DNA of 64,000 bases from Panacibacter microcysteis (GTDB lineage Bacteria > Bacteroidota > Bacteroidia > Chitinophagales > Chitinophagaceae): positions 1,736,001-1,800,000 of the forward strand of contig NZ_JADWYR010000001.1 of the NCBI RefSeq assembly GCF_015831355.1, in the 5' to 3' direction. Below are positions 28,754 to 38,446 of the stretch, piece after piece. Under the pieces are notes generated by a model, which did no database searches, had not been told where the DNA came from, and worked only from the letters and a program-made list of their open reading frames with translations. Position 1 is the stretch's first letter, and every line of letters begins with the position of its first letter. The position numbers and the translations under genes are program-made.

Positions 28754-29749
28754 ATGCCCGATCAAAAGCTTACTGCAGCTATTACGGCTGTAGGTGGTTA
28801 CGTTCCCGAATATCGTTTGACGAACCAGGAACTTGAATCCATTGTAGAAACCAGCGACGAATGGATTGTTACCCGCACAGGAATAAAAGAACGCCGCATT
28901 TTAAAAGACCCGGAAAAAGCCACCAGCGATCTTGCTATTGAAGCCATCAGCGAAGTACTGCGCAAAAAACAACTTGATCCCAAAGACATTGAATGCATTA
29001 TCTGTTGTACGATGACGCCCGATATGCAGCTGACCGTAACTGCCGCATACATTGCGTGGAAGATTGGCGCTGAAAATGCCTGGGGTTACGATTTTACCGC
29101 AGCTTGCTGTGGTTTTTTATACGGGCTTACCACGGCCGCCAGTTACGTGGAAAGTGGCCGTTACAAAAAAGTGATCGTGGTGGGCGTAGATAATATGAGT
29201 GCATTTGTTGACTACCAGGACAGGAACACCTGCGTACTCTTTGGCGATGGTGGTGCGGCCGTATTGGTAGAACCAAACACGGAAGGGCTGGGTGTAATAG
29301 ACAGTAAGTTTGGCACCAACGGCTATGGAAGACAACTTATGCACCAGAAGGCCGGTGGTTCTTTGAAGCCTGCCTCGCATGCCACCATTGATGCACGTGA
29401 ACATTATGCATATATGGACGGCAAAGCAGTGTTTAAATATGCGGTTACCTGCATGAGTGAGTCTATTACTGCTGTAATGAAAAAAAATAATCTTAGCGCG
29501 GCAGATATTGCATGGATTGTACCACACCAGGCCAACCTGCGTATTATAGAAGCGGTAGCAAAAGAGACCGGCATGCCAATGGATAAGATCATGCTCAATA
29601 TTGAAAAGTATGGCAATACCATTGCCGGCACCATACCGCTGTGTTTGTGGGAGTGGGAGCCGCGGTTAAATAAGGGAGACAACATCATCCTCGTATCTTT
29701 TGGTGGCGGTTTTACATGGGGCGCCACATTGCTGAAGTGGGCTTATTAG
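28754..29749 (+). CDS. fabH: 3-oxoacyl-ACP synthase III family protein
   Basis: A 331-residue ketosynthase III. It condenses an acyl-CoA primer with malonyl-ACP to start fatty acid synthesis. The triad is visible: Cys in FTAACCGFLYGL (about residue 117), His in IVPHQANLRIIE (about 256) and Asn in KYGNTIAGTIPL (about 286). TGIKERRI and the C-terminal LVSFGGGFTWGATLLKW are standard. It is a single gene next to a terminator, apart from other fab genes, so it may be a second FabH copy in the genome; this cannot be judged here. Confidence 0.92.
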   Translation: MPDQKLTAAITAVGGYVPEYRLTNQELESIVETSDEWIVTRTGIKERRILKDPEKATSDLAIEAISEVLRKKQLDPKDIECIICCTMTPDMQLTVTAAYIAWKIGAENAWGYDFTAACCGFLYGLTTAASYVESGRYKKVIVVGVDNMSAFVDYQDRNTCVLFGDGGAAVLVEPNTEGLGVIDSKFGTNGYGRQLMHQKAGGSLKPASHATIDAREHYAYMDGKAVFKYAVTCMSESITAVMKKNNLSAADIAWIVPHQANLRIIEAVAKETGMPMDKIMLNIEKYGNTIAGTIPLCLWEWEPRLNKGDNIILVSFGGGFTWGATLLKWAY

Positions 29750-29770
29750 CACATATTATTTATAAAAGTA

Positions 29771-29796
29771 AAGCCGGTAACGTTACCGGCTTTTTC
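29771..29796 (+). terminator. Intrinsic terminator
   Basis: AAGCCGGTAA-CG-TTACCGGCTT is a perfect 10-bp stem followed by TTTC, just after fabH. Confidence 0.9.
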
Positions 29797-29819
29797 TTTG
29801 GTGTTTTTCAGCAATATAT

Positions 29820-29893
29820 TTTCATGGCATCGCATGTTGCCACGCTCGTTTCAACGTTCCACTCTTATGGCAACTGCAGCGTAGCTACGCAAA
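29820..29893 (+). repeat. Dispersed palindromic repeat, copy 12 (variant core)
   Basis: CATGGCATCGCATGTTG is followed by a divergent core CCACGCTCGTTTCAAC (29840-29855) and TATGGCAACTGCAGCG. The same variant core occurs in copy 21. Confidence 0.6.
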
Positions 29894-29911
29894 TAAACCT
29901 GTTAATGCCTG

Positions 29912-30112
29912 TTATCTTCCATCATTTGTATGCCCGTTTCTTTCACGTGCATAAGCAAACATGTGCGGTAATTTCGTGTGCCCTGCAGGTGCTGCCATAC
30001 TAGGCGTATCATCATCTGCATTGGATTTTCTCTGCCTGATCAAAATATATGCGGCTATGCCAACCCCGGTACCTACGGCTGTAAGCAGGGCTGTAACAAG
30101 ATGTTTTTTCAT
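29912..30112 (-). CDS. Small single-pass membrane protein
   Basis: A 66-residue protein with one hydrophobic segment at residues 5-25 (TALLTAVGTGVGIAAYILI) and a polar tail. It lies 17 bp after the YtxH-like gene on the same strand, so the two are probably co-transcribed. I recognise no family; function unknown. Confidence 0.55.
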   Translation of the reverse strand: MKKHLVTALLTAVGTGVGIAAYILIRQRKSNADDDTPSMAAPAGHTKLPHMFAYARERNGHTNDGR

Positions 30113-30129
30113 ATCGTTAGGTTTTTATA

Positions 30130-30393
30130 TTATGGATTACCCGCAACTGAAGCGCCAATATCTTCTATGGTTGAACCGGCCCTGTCTGCAACATCTGCAG
30201 CTTTGTGCTTAACCTTGTCTACTTTTTGTTTTACGTTGCTGCTGATATCATCATAAGTTTCTTCAAAATCTTCTTTGATATCTGTGGCAACGCCCGACAA
30301 TTTTCTTCTTGTAGCCTTACCACTGTCTGGTGCAAACAATACGCCTACAATAAAGCCAATAGAAATACCTCTTATGAATGTTGCTAAATGCAT
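30130..30393 (-). CDS. YtxH domain-containing protein
   Basis: An 87-residue protein with an N-terminal glycine-rich membrane segment and the YtxH motif GVLFAPDSGKATRRKL (about residues 18-33). A charged amphipathic, probably coiled-coil, tail follows (DIKEDFEETYDDISSNVKQ). YtxH proteins are associated with general stress responses, but their biochemical role is unknown. The start at 30393 (MHLATFIRG) was chosen because family members begin right before the membrane segment; an in-frame ATG 63 bp upstream would add an unrelated extension. Confidence 0.75.
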   Translation of the reverse strand: MHLATFIRGISIGFIVGVLFAPDSGKATRRKLSGVATDIKEDFEETYDDISSNVKQKVDKVKHKAADVADRAGSTIEDIGASVAGNP

Positions 30394-30626
30394 ACGATTA
30401 AATTTAAAATGATAAAAATGTGTACCATTAAGGAAAGCATTAAAACCCTGCCACAATTGGCAGCAGGTTGTTTTAGCTTATTAGTACAGTTGTGCTGACC
30501 AATTATTTCCACGATGGTTTTGATATTGCGTAATTTATACCCGTAAAACAGGCGGCGGCATACAGTTTGAACAATGCCTGTACGCTAACATTTGTAAAAC
30601 AGCAGTTCCTGCTTAAGTTTAAATCC

Positions 30627-31886
30627 ATGAAATATGATGTGATTGTGATTGGCGCAGGCGCCGCCGGGCTCCTGGCAGCCCGGGAACTGGCACGCACTGG
30701 TAAATCTGTTGCTGTGCTGGAGGCAGCACCAGTTGCAGGTGGCAGAATACGAACATTGACCGTTCCCGGTTTTGATACACCGGCAGAAGCCGGCCCTGAA
30801 TTTATACACGGAGACCTGCCGTTAACCTTTAGGTTGTTGCACGAAGCAGGCTTAACCGCTACGGAAACAGCAGGCGCATTCATCAATGTAACAGACGGAA
30901 AATGGAACCCGGAAGACGATGGAAAAGACTGGGCCGCATTTATGCGGCAGCTTGTAAAGCAGGAAAAAGATGTGCCGGTAGCAACGCTGCTTGCAAAACA
31001 TTTTCCCGCAGAAAAGTATGCTGCTTTACACCAACAGGTAAAAGACTATGCACAGGGTTTCGACCTTGCGGATATTTCCAGGGTTTCTGCGCTTTTTGTG
31101 CGCAGGGAATGGACCCACCAGGAAGAACCAAATTATCGCATCAACGGTGGTTATGGGGCGCTGGTCGGTTTCCTGGAAGCAGGCTGTTTACAAAAGAGCG
31201 TCACATTTTTTTACAACCGGGTTGTAAACAGTATCACATATACCAGTGACGATGTGATTATTCATACGGCCAATGGCGGTGTTTTCAATAGCAGTAAGGT
31301 TGTTGTTACGGTATCCCTGGGTGTATTACAAAGCAAGGCAATTGCGTTTAATGGTTTGCCGGCTACTTATGAAAATGCGCTTCAGCAACTGGGCTTTGGT
31401 GCCGTTATTAAAGTGCTGCTGCAGTTTACGCGCAGCTTCTGGGAAGATTACGCAGATGATATAGGCTTTATTTTAAGTAACGCTGCAATACCTACGTGGT
31501 GGACACAGGCTCCAAAAAAAAGTGCGATGCTTACAGGATGGCTGGGTGGCCCGCCGGCAGCGGCATTATCGTTGTGCACGGAAGATGTGTTGCTGCAAAC
31601 GGCTTTACAATCACTCTCTGGCATCTTTCATACAACAATTGCTGAATTGCAGGAGCAACTGGTGGCGCATACAATCATTTCCTGGCAAAATGAACCTTAC
31701 GTAAAAGGCGGTTATAGTTATGTAACTACAGAAGCGGTGGCTGCAAAGCAAATATTGCAGCAGCCGGTAAACAATACCATCTTTTTCGCCGGTGAAGCGT
31801 TTTACAGCGGCGAATCGCAGGGTACAGTTGAAGCCGCACTGCGAACAGGTTTGCAGGCGGCCACGCTTATCAATGCACTGGCCTGA
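30627..31886 (+). CDS. Flavin-dependent amine oxidase-like oxidoreductase
   Basis: A 419-residue FAD enzyme of the monoamine oxidase/phytoene desaturase superfamily. The Rossmann fingerprint VIGAGAAGLLAARELARTG (residues 7-25) is followed by VLEAAPVAGGRIRT, which binds the ribose and pyrophosphate. The C-terminal FAD motif is FFAGEAFYSGESQGTVEAALRTG (about 387-409). A Trp-rich segment at about 285-310 lines the likely substrate site. Substrate unknown. The start at 30627 gives MKYDVIVIGAG. Its TGA at 31884-31886 abuts the TCA (stop on the other strand) of the convergent glycosyltransferase with no gap. Confidence 0.85.
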   Translation: MKYDVIVIGAGAAGLLAARELARTGKSVAVLEAAPVAGGRIRTLTVPGFDTPAEAGPEFIHGDLPLTFRLLHEAGLTATETAGAFINVTDGKWNPEDDGKDWAAFMRQLVKQEKDVPVATLLAKHFPAEKYAALHQQVKDYAQGFDLADISRVSALFVRREWTHQEEPNYRINGGYGALVGFLEAGCLQKSVTFFYNRVVNSITYTSDDVIIHTANGGVFNSSKVVVTVSLGVLQSKAIAFNGLPATYENALQQLGFGAVIKVLLQFTRSFWEDYADDIGFILSNAAIPTWWTQAPKKSAMLTGWLGGPPAAALSLCTEDVLLQTALQSLSGIFHTTIAELQEQLVAHTIISWQNEPYVKGGYSYVTTEAVAAKQILQQPVNNTIFFAGEAFYSGESQGTVEAALRTGLQAATLINALA

Positions 31887-33215
31887 TCAGGCTGCTTCGT
31901 TGAGGCGCTTATGTGCAGTATTGTTCAGTAAGTTTTGTACATGCATGATGAAAATTTCAAGGGTGTTGTAACTGTCAAACTCTTTACTTAACGTGGCTAT
32001 ATGCTTATGGTAAGAACTATCTGCTAATATTTTGTTTACTGCATCTTCAATCTTACCTGGTGCAGGCTTTTCTGTCTTCAGGTTAATACCAAGTTTAAAA
32101 TAGCCAACCCTTGCACATATTTCATTTTTGCCTTCGTGTACGCCAGCCACTACCATTGGCAGGTTGTTTTGAATACCCAGCATTACCCCGCCGTACCCGC
32201 CATTGGTAATGTACACATGCGCATAGGGCATAACATCATTAAACGGAATAAAATCTTCGATGATTATATTGTTGTGGTGGTACTTAGCCCGCAAAGCCTG
32301 TGTTTGCGAGCCACCTGTAGTACAGATTACCAGCACATCCGAACCTTTGAATGCTTCCAGTGTTGGCACAATCAATTTCTGAACATCTTTTTCAACGGTG
32401 CCCTGTGTAACCAGTACAATCTTTTTGTATTGTTTAAGTCTTTCATCAAACCAGGGTGTTCGTTGTGCTGGTTTACTGTAAGGGTACAGGGGCCCGATAA
32501 AGCGAATATAACTGCTCATGTCGCTGCGCTTGTATTCAAAGCCCGGCGTGCCGCTTTGCAGCAGCAGATCGCTCTTTTTAAGATCAAAAATGCTTTCGTT
32601 GTTGTGCGGAATTTGATAGGCATCGAACATTTCATGCATTACTTTATTGGGCCCGCTGAAAAGCAATTTATCAGATACTGCTCTTAACAATGCCTGTTTT
32701 ATTTTCCCCATCCATGTATCAGAGGGTTCCATGCCCAGCCCGCAGGGCGGCAGATCTTTTGATGTTTCAGACAATGGCAATACGCCCACTGCTATAACAG
32801 GAACATGCATCAGCTCTTTTACAAATGCAATACCGGTAAACGCATTGTCAGCTATCAACAAATCAAAAGGAAATGTTTCATAAATGTCCTGTATGTCTGC
32901 ATAGTATTCCGGGCCGCGAAGAATAAAAGCATTGATAATATCAAATTTGAGTTTGGCTACTGTTGTTTTTTTGTTTTTTCTTTCAGGGAAAGCAGCGTCA
33001 AAATTATTATCACTAACATCTACAGCATGTTTAAACGGGTAATGGAATATATTCAGTTCACTTAACTTCTTTGTATAACTTTTGGATGTGTACCATCTTA
33101 CATCGTAGCCACAAGATACCAGGTGAACTGCCAGCGATGTAAGCGGGTTAAAATGTCCGTCTGCAGGAAAATTGGCAAACAAAATTCTTTTGCCATGCGT
33201 GTTTAAAGCTTTCAT
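31887..33215 (-). CDS. Glycosyltransferase, GT1/macrolide glycosyltransferase type
   Basis: A 442-residue GT-B fold enzyme. The N-terminal acceptor domain starts ILFANFPADGHFNPLTSLAVHLVSCGYDVRWYT (about residues 11-43), as in UGT/MGT enzymes. The C-terminal nucleotide-sugar domain has KIVLVTQGTVE (about 275), the loop YITNGGYGGVMLGIQNNLPMVV (about 345-366) and a following GKNEICARV. It probably moves a sugar from a UDP- or dTDP-sugar onto a small hydrophobic acceptor; neither donor nor acceptor can be read from sequence. It is a single gene, not in an evident biosynthetic cluster. Confidence 0.85.
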   Translation of the reverse strand: MKALNTHGKRILFANFPADGHFNPLTSLAVHLVSCGYDVRWYTSKSYTKKLSELNIFHYPFKHAVDVSDNNFDAAFPERKNKKTTVAKLKFDIINAFILRGPEYYADIQDIYETFPFDLLIADNAFTGIAFVKELMHVPVIAVGVLPLSETSKDLPPCGLGMEPSDTWMGKIKQALLRAVSDKLLFSGPNKVMHEMFDAYQIPHNNESIFDLKKSDLLLQSGTPGFEYKRSDMSSYIRFIGPLYPYSKPAQRTPWFDERLKQYKKIVLVTQGTVEKDVQKLIVPTLEAFKGSDVLVICTTGGSQTQALRAKYHHNNIIIEDFIPFNDVMPYAHVYITNGGYGGVMLGIQNNLPMVVAGVHEGKNEICARVGYFKLGINLKTEKPAPGKIEDAVNKILADSSYHKHIATLSKEFDSYNTLEIFIMHVQNLLNNTAHKRLNEAA

Positions 33216-33334
33216 GTTGGTTGAATTAATTGCATGGCAATGCTACAACCGCTATGGGTGGTGAAAAATGTAAAAGTGTGCCAGTTGTATTTTTTGGGTA
33301 CTCAGTTGCGTCAATTACAGGAGAAATAATTATG

Positions 33335-33420
33335 GGGTCAGCAGCAGATCTTTAATCAGCTTTGGTTGCGTCGCACACTTGTACAGTATAGCTGTACGCG
33401 GCAGCTCCGGGTGTGCCAGC
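33335..33420 (+). repeat. Dispersed palindromic repeat, copy 13
   Basis: The type A core is at 33365-33384, followed by CGCGGCAGCTCCGGGTGTGCC. It lies between two minus-strand genes. Confidence 0.8.
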
Positions 33421-33432
33421 GCATAGTTTAGT

Positions 33433-34179
33433 TTACCTGTTGCCAAAGAAGGCAGCGCATGCGGCAACCTTATCTGTGTTGATGATGTCAACACCCATGT
33501 TATGCAACTTTAGCCAGTATCGTTCGCTGTCAGGTATGGCCCATAACCTGAGCAGTTTATGCTGTTCGTGTGTTGCTGTTACCAGGTTGCTGATGTTTTT
33601 GTCAAGACTATCTGCGGGCCGCATATAATTCATATAGCTGTCGCTGATCAATGCAACCCGTTCCAGCGTTTTTGTATCATATTGTTCATATGGCCTGCCA
33701 TCAAACATTATATACGGGGGCAATGTATTCCATTCATTGCTGTTTCCACGCTCACCACTAATCACCACCTGTATAGCATGTTTGTTTACATGCCTGTTAA
33801 ATACGGCCGGGTAAGGCGCCAGCAATCGTACCAGCGTGTTTAGCACTAAGGAGCTGTTCTCTTTGATGTCGATCATTAGCAATAGCGCATAGGTTGTGTC
33901 ATCGCTGATATGGTTGTTGTGTGTATTGAACAGTTGTACAACCGGCAGAATGTATAGCTGCAGTAAGGTGGCAGTGCTGTCAATATCTTTTTTATCATGC
34001 GCTACAAAAAGATCTTTACCGGGGTACACGTCTGCTTCAATAATGTATGCTTTATATTTTAACGCATTCACCAATGGCTGCGGTTTAGCATAATCGTTGT
34101 GCGAATGGATGAGTACACTTTGCGTAAATGATTCAACAGTGGTCAGCAATAATAACAGCAGCAACAGTAAGTTTTTCAT
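33433..34179 (-). CDS. PI-PLC/GDPD-like phosphodiesterase
   Basis: A 248-residue exported protein with a poly-Leu signal peptide (residues 1-19). The motif IHSHNDYAKPQPL (about 24-36) and the paired acidic IIEADVY (about 46-52) with VAHDKKD (about 58) match the TIM-barrel phosphodiesterase superfamily (PI-PLC, glycerophosphodiesterases, AIM6-like). These residues would hold the metal and the catalytic His. The C-terminal part LLRLWAIPDSERYWLKLHNMGVDIINTD has the usual barrel-closing strand. It probably cleaves a phosphodiester in the periplasm; substrate unknown. Confidence 0.78.
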   Translation of the reverse strand: MKNLLLLLLLLLTTVESFTQSVLIHSHNDYAKPQPLVNALKYKAYIIEADVYPGKDLFVAHDKKDIDSTATLLQLYILPVVQLFNTHNNHISDDTTYALLLMIDIKENSSLVLNTLVRLLAPYPAVFNRHVNKHAIQVVISGERGNSNEWNTLPPYIMFDGRPYEQYDTKTLERVALISDSYMNYMRPADSLDKNISNLVTATHEQHKLLRLWAIPDSERYWLKLHNMGVDIINTDKVAACAAFFGNR

Positions 34180-34229
34180 ACTGCTAAGATCGGAATAACA
34201 TTGAATGTTGTAATATTGAAAGAAAACCT

Positions 34230-35294
34230 ATGAGCATAACATTATTTGAACCACTCACCATACGCAGTGTCACCTTTCGCAACAGGATAGCAGTTTCCCC
34301 CATGTGCCAGTATTCCAGCATAGATGGTTTTGCCAACGACTGGCACCTCGTGCATTTGGGTAGCCGTGCGGTTGGCGGCGCAGGCCTTGTAATGATGGAG
34401 GCAACTGCAGTATCTCCTGAAGGCCGTATAACCCCTGATGATATGGGCATCTGGAAAGATGAACATATTACTTTCCTGCAGCGGATTACTTCATTTATCA
34501 GCGCACATGGTGCTGTACCCGGCGTGCAGCTTGCGCATGCAGGCCGTAAGGCCAGTCATGCATCTCCGTGGAAAGGCAACAAACCCCTGCAGGATGATAC
34601 GGCATGGCAAACCCTGGCACCGTCTGCACTTAAGTATAAAGACACTGATCCCGATTCGCGGGTTATGTCTATCTCAGACATTCAGCAACTCACCAGGGAC
34701 TTTGAAGCAGCAGCAAAACGGGCGCTGGCTGCAGGTTTCAGGGTTATTGAAATTCACGCAGCACACGGCTACCTGCTGAATGAATTTTTGTCGCCACTCA
34801 GCAATAACAGGACCGATGATTATGGCGGCAGCTTCGAAAACAGGATACGCATACTGGTTGAAATATGCGAGGCTGTGCGTACAGCAATGCCTGCAGACCT
34901 TCCTTTATTTGTACGCATTTCGGCCACAGATTGGGTAGATGGCGGCTGGACCATCGAAGACTCGGTACAATTGGCCGGCGTGCTTAAACGACATGGCGTA
35001 GATCTTATTGATACATCAAGCGGCGGAAACAGCCCGCTGCAAAAAATACCTGTAGCGCCCATGTACCAAACGCCATTTGCAGAACGCATCAAAAAAGAGA
35101 CAGGTATTTTAACGGGCGCTGTGGGCCTTATTACCACACCAGCAGAAGCCAATGATATTATTGCAGCAAACAAAGCAGACATGGTGTTGCTTGCAAGGGA
35201 ATTCCTGCGCGATCCATATTTTCCGCTACATGCTGCAAAAGCACTTGGTTATGATGTTAACTGGCCCGACCAGTACACAAGAGCGAAAAAGTAA
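34230..35294 (+). CDS. NADH:flavin oxidoreductase, old yellow enzyme (YqjM-like)
   Basis: A 354-residue FMN-dependent ene-reductase. It opens LFEPLTIRSVTFRNRIAVSPMCQYSS (about residues 4-29); the Cys in PMCQYS is the YqjM-class redox-modulating Cys. AHAGRKAS (about 100) gives the substrate loop, HAAHGYLLNEFLSPLSNNRTDDYGGSFENR (about 175-205) the active-site His pair and FMN-binding strand. The end, MVLLAREFLRDPYFPLHAA, is typical. It reduces activated C=C bonds with NAD(P)H. It is divergent from the phosphodiesterase by 50 bp. Confidence 0.92.
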   Translation: MSITLFEPLTIRSVTFRNRIAVSPMCQYSSIDGFANDWHLVHLGSRAVGGAGLVMMEATAVSPEGRITPDDMGIWKDEHITFLQRITSFISAHGAVPGVQLAHAGRKASHASPWKGNKPLQDDTAWQTLAPSALKYKDTDPDSRVMSISDIQQLTRDFEAAAKRALAAGFRVIEIHAAHGYLLNEFLSPLSNNRTDDYGGSFENRIRILVEICEAVRTAMPADLPLFVRISATDWVDGGWTIEDSVQLAGVLKRHGVDLIDTSSGGNSPLQKIPVAPMYQTPFAERIKKETGILTGAVGLITTPAEANDIIAANKADMVLLAREFLRDPYFPLHAAKALGYDVNWPDQYTRAKK

Positions 35295-35300
35295 TCTTTG

Positions 35301-35392
35301 TAACGGGCTGCACCCGGAGCTGTTGCAAATTGTTATACAGTACAAGTGTGCGACGCAACAGTTGCTTCATAGCAGTACTGCAGCCGGTAACC
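35301..35392 (-). repeat. Dispersed palindromic repeat, copy 14
   Basis: Type A core, reverse, at 35340-35359. The palindromic layout is clear: ACGGGCTGCA ... TGCAGCCGGT at the ends and GCTGTTGC ... GCAACAG inside. It starts 7 bp after the oxidoreductase stop. Confidence 0.85.
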
Positions 35393-35548
35393 AAATTATA
35401 CAATACCTGCCATGCCAATGGCGGGTATTGTATTTATACGATACTACTCAATCATGGTATTTTAATTTTTCATCGCAAAACAACGCAAGTTCATCGCAAT
35501 TGGCACAGATGCCGTACCGATGCAAAGTAGTTTCGTGTTATAAAATAC

Positions 35549-38443
35549 ATGACCGTGAAATATATTTTACTCTGTACATGGTTGCTGCTAACCGGTATTT
35601 CACTACGGGCACAAACTGCGGTACGTGGGTCGGTGGCCGACATTAAAGACAGCAGCGCGCTGCAGGGTACCACTGTTACCCTTTGTAATAATACAGATAC
35701 CAGCGAGGTAGCATTTGCCGTAACAGACGCGAAAGGGTTATACATCATAGGCAACATTGCAGCCGGGCATTACTTACTGCGGTTTAGTTTCAGTGGGTAT
35801 GACCTGCAGTATAAAAACCTGCAATTGGCTTCTGCGGTGCAGGATACAACAGTACCCCGGGTGTACCTTACGGTACATGCAAACGATCTTGGTAATGTAA
35901 CCGTGCAGGCTGCACCCATGCGGGTTAAAGGCGATACCACGGAGTATACAGCAGGAATGTACCATACAAAACCCAACGCCACGGCGGAAGATGTACTGAA
36001 GAAATTACCCGGTGTGGAAGTATCCAAAGATGGCAGCGTAACAGCGCAGGGAGAGACGGTGCAACGTGTGCTGGTAAATGGCAAAAGATTTTTTGGAGAT
36101 GACCCCAAACTTGCCACGCAAAATTTGCCACAGGATGTAATAGATAAAATTCAGGTGTTTGATGACCTGAGTGATGAAAGCAAAGCCAGCGGTTTTGATG
36201 ACGGCAACCGCGTAAAGACGATCAACATTACTACAAAGAAAAGTACCGGCAGCGGCTACTTTGGAAAAGTTGTAGCTGCCGCAGGCAACAAACAGTTGTA
36301 CAACAGTGCCGTCAATCTCAGCCGTATGCAGGGTGATCAGCAGATCATGCTGATAGGCCAGGCCAACAACATCAACGTACAAAATTTTACCATGCGGGAT
36401 ATTTTAGGCGGCGGTAATAATCGTGGCGGTGGCGTCGCCATGGCCGGTGGTGCCGCTGCATTCGATGTGTCGCCCAATACAACCGGGCTTACGCGAACGA
36501 TAGCAGGTGGCATCAATTACAAAGACCAGTGGGGGAAGTTAACCGAAGTGTCCGGCAGCTACTTTTACAATAACCTGCGCACAAATACAGCGCAACAATC
36601 CCTTACGGAGAATTTTTATGCCGGCGATTCTTCGTTATTGAACAGGCAGGATGCAAGCGGTGTTACACAACGCATCAATAACCGTTTTAATTTGAATATA
36701 GAAACAGGGTTTGATTCTGCGAATACACTCACCATACGTCCGGATTTCAGCTGGCAGCAGTCAGATAATACGTCATCTTCCACCACGTCGAATACAAGAG
36801 GCAAAACAGGCGCCATCAGTAATTCGGTGGCTAATACAAATGCTGCTTCCAAAGGTTATAACGGTAACGCAAGTGTGGTATACAGGCACAAGTTTAGCAA
36901 GGTTGGCCGCACACTTTCTTTTTCAGGAAATTTTGGTGCAACAAAGCATGAAAAAGAAGGCACAAATTATTCTTTGACCGAATACTTTTCAAACGATTCT
37001 GTGGCGGTTATCAACCAGCGCTATTACAGTAATACAAACAGCTATAACCTTGGCGGCGGCATTTCTTACACTGAACCGCTGAGTAGCAAAAGTTTGCTTC
37101 AACTGGAATACAATTATGCTTTTAAACAAAACAATGCAGATATTAAAACATTTGCTTACGATAGCGCGAAAGAAGCTTATGCCATTCCTGATAGCCTGCT
37201 TACCAATCTTTACCAGAACAATTATACCAGCAACAGGGCAACAGTCAGTTACCGCTATAAAAACAATAAACTTAACTTTAGTATAGGCAGCGGTGTACAA
37301 TGGAGTACTTTAACAAGCGATAATGAAAGCAAAGGTTTATACCTCAGGCAAAACTTTACAAATTTTTATCCCACCGCCAACCTGAACTATAAGATCAACA
37401 AGACAACCAACCTCCGTTTCAATTACAGTGGCCGCACCGGGCAGCCTTCTGTAAGCCAGTTGCAACCAGTGGTTGATAACAGCGACCCGCTCAACATTAC
37501 GACCGGTAATCCTGCATTGAAACAGTCATTCACCAATTCATTCCGTATGCTGTACGGCTCGTTCGACCGTGCAAACGCAAAGACCATTTTTGCAACGGTG
37601 AATGCCAGTGTTACCAGTAACAATATTGTAAATGCAACGATCACTAACCTTGCAACAGGTGTAGATACAATTATGCCCATCAACATGAATGGCGCGTACA
37701 ATATGTCGGCCATGTTTCACTACGGGTTCCCGTTAAAAAACCCAAAATCGAACCTCAATTTTATTACACGCATTACGGGTAGCAGGAGTACATCTATGCT
37801 TACCACGATAGATGCCAATGCCGTACGCAATGCACAGGAGAATATTACCAACAGTTACAGCTTTGGCGAAACCATCAGGTGGACAACCAACCTCAAAGAG
37901 AATTTCGATATGAATTTCTCTGCATCGCCGTCGTACAATATTGCGCGTTATTCCATACAACCTTTGCAGAATGCCAACTACTTTTCCATGAGTCTTTCTG
38001 CAGAGCCAACATATTATACCAAAAGTGGCTGGATTGTGGCTGCCAATTTCAATTACACCATGTATAGCGGTCGCGCAGCCGGCTACAATACCAGCGTGCC
38101 CTTGCTCAATGCATCTGTGGCAAAGCAATTATTTGCCGGCAAACGCGGAGAGCTTAAGTTTTCCATCAACGACCTGCTTAACCAGAATGTAAGTATTACA
38201 AGAACCATTACAGATAACTACGCCAAAGATGTACAGACAAAAACATTAACGCGCTATGCGCTGCTAACGTTTACGTATAACCTGCGTTCGTTTAAACAAC
38301 AGCAGCAGCAAAAGCAGAAAGATATGTTTATGCCACCACCACCTGAAAAGCAGGGTGAAGCAACACCGCCAGGCGATAATCCCGGTACACCGCCCGGCGG
38401 TGCTGATGGTGGCGCCCCGGCGGGGCCACCACCGGGAGTATGA
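35549..38443 (+). CDS. Outer-membrane beta-barrel protein, TonB-receptor-like, with Pro-rich tail
   Basis: A 964-residue outer-membrane protein. After a signal peptide (about residues 1-21, ending LRAQ) come a carboxypeptidase-regulatory-like beta-sandwich (about 22-115) and a plug-like domain (about 130-235; AEDVLKKLPGVEVSKDGSV, LVNGKRFFGDDPKLA). A large barrel follows with repeated amphipathic strands and an N/S/T-rich surface. This fits the Bacteroidota outer-membrane barrel family (OMP_b-brl_3), relatives of SusC lacking clear substrate partners. The last 65 residues are unusual: a Gln run followed by a Pro/Gly-rich stretch (PPPPEKQGEATPPGD, PPGGADGG) after the last barrel strand. No SusD gene is adjacent. 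Confidence 0.85.
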   Translation: MTVKYILLCTWLLLTGISLRAQTAVRGSVADIKDSSALQGTTVTLCNNTDTSEVAFAVTDAKGLYIIGNIAAGHYLLRFSFSGYDLQYKNLQLASAVQDTTVPRVYLTVHANDLGNVTVQAAPMRVKGDTTEYTAGMYHTKPNATAEDVLKKLPGVEVSKDGSVTAQGETVQRVLVNGKRFFGDDPKLATQNLPQDVIDKIQVFDDLSDESKASGFDDGNRVKTINITTKKSTGSGYFGKVVAAAGNKQLYNSAVNLSRMQGDQQIMLIGQANNINVQNFTMRDILGGGNNRGGGVAMAGGAAAFDVSPNTTGLTRTIAGGINYKDQWGKLTEVSGSYFYNNLRTNTAQQSLTENFYAGDSSLLNRQDASGVTQRINNRFNLNIETGFDSANTLTIRPDFSWQQSDNTSSSTTSNTRGKTGAISNSVANTNAASKGYNGNASVVYRHKFSKVGRTLSFSGNFGATKHEKEGTNYSLTEYFSNDSVAVINQRYYSNTNSYNLGGGISYTEPLSSKSLLQLEYNYAFKQNNADIKTFAYDSAKEAYAIPDSLLTNLYQNNYTSNRATVSYRYKNNKLNFSIGSGVQWSTLTSDNESKGLYLRQNFTNFYPTANLNYKINKTTNLRFNYSGRTGQPSVSQLQPVVDNSDPLNITTGNPALKQSFTNSFRMLYGSFDRANAKTIFATVNASVTSNNIVNATITNLATGVDTIMPINMNGAYNMSAMFHYGFPLKNPKSNLNFITRITGSRSTSMLTTIDANAVRNAQENITNSYSFGETIRWTTNLKENFDMNFSASPSYNIARYSIQPLQNANYFSMSLSAEPTYYTKSGWIVAANFNYTMYSGRAAGYNTSVPLLNASVAKQLFAGKRGELKFSINDLLNQNVSITRTITDNYAKDVQTKTLTRYALLTFTYNLRSFKQQQQQKQKDMFMPPPPEKQGEATPPGDNPGTPPGGADGGAPAGPPPGV

Positions 38444-38446
38444 TCA

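Noticed and set aside
30449-30464. Hairpin CTGCCA-CAAT-TGGCAG between the YtxH-like and amine oxidase-like genes
   Set aside because: The stem is only 6 bp and no T-run follows on either strand, so I do not call it a terminator.
31884-31889. TGATCA formed by two abutting stop codons of convergent genes
   Set aside because: It is curious, but simply two stops end to end, with no terminator or sign of function.
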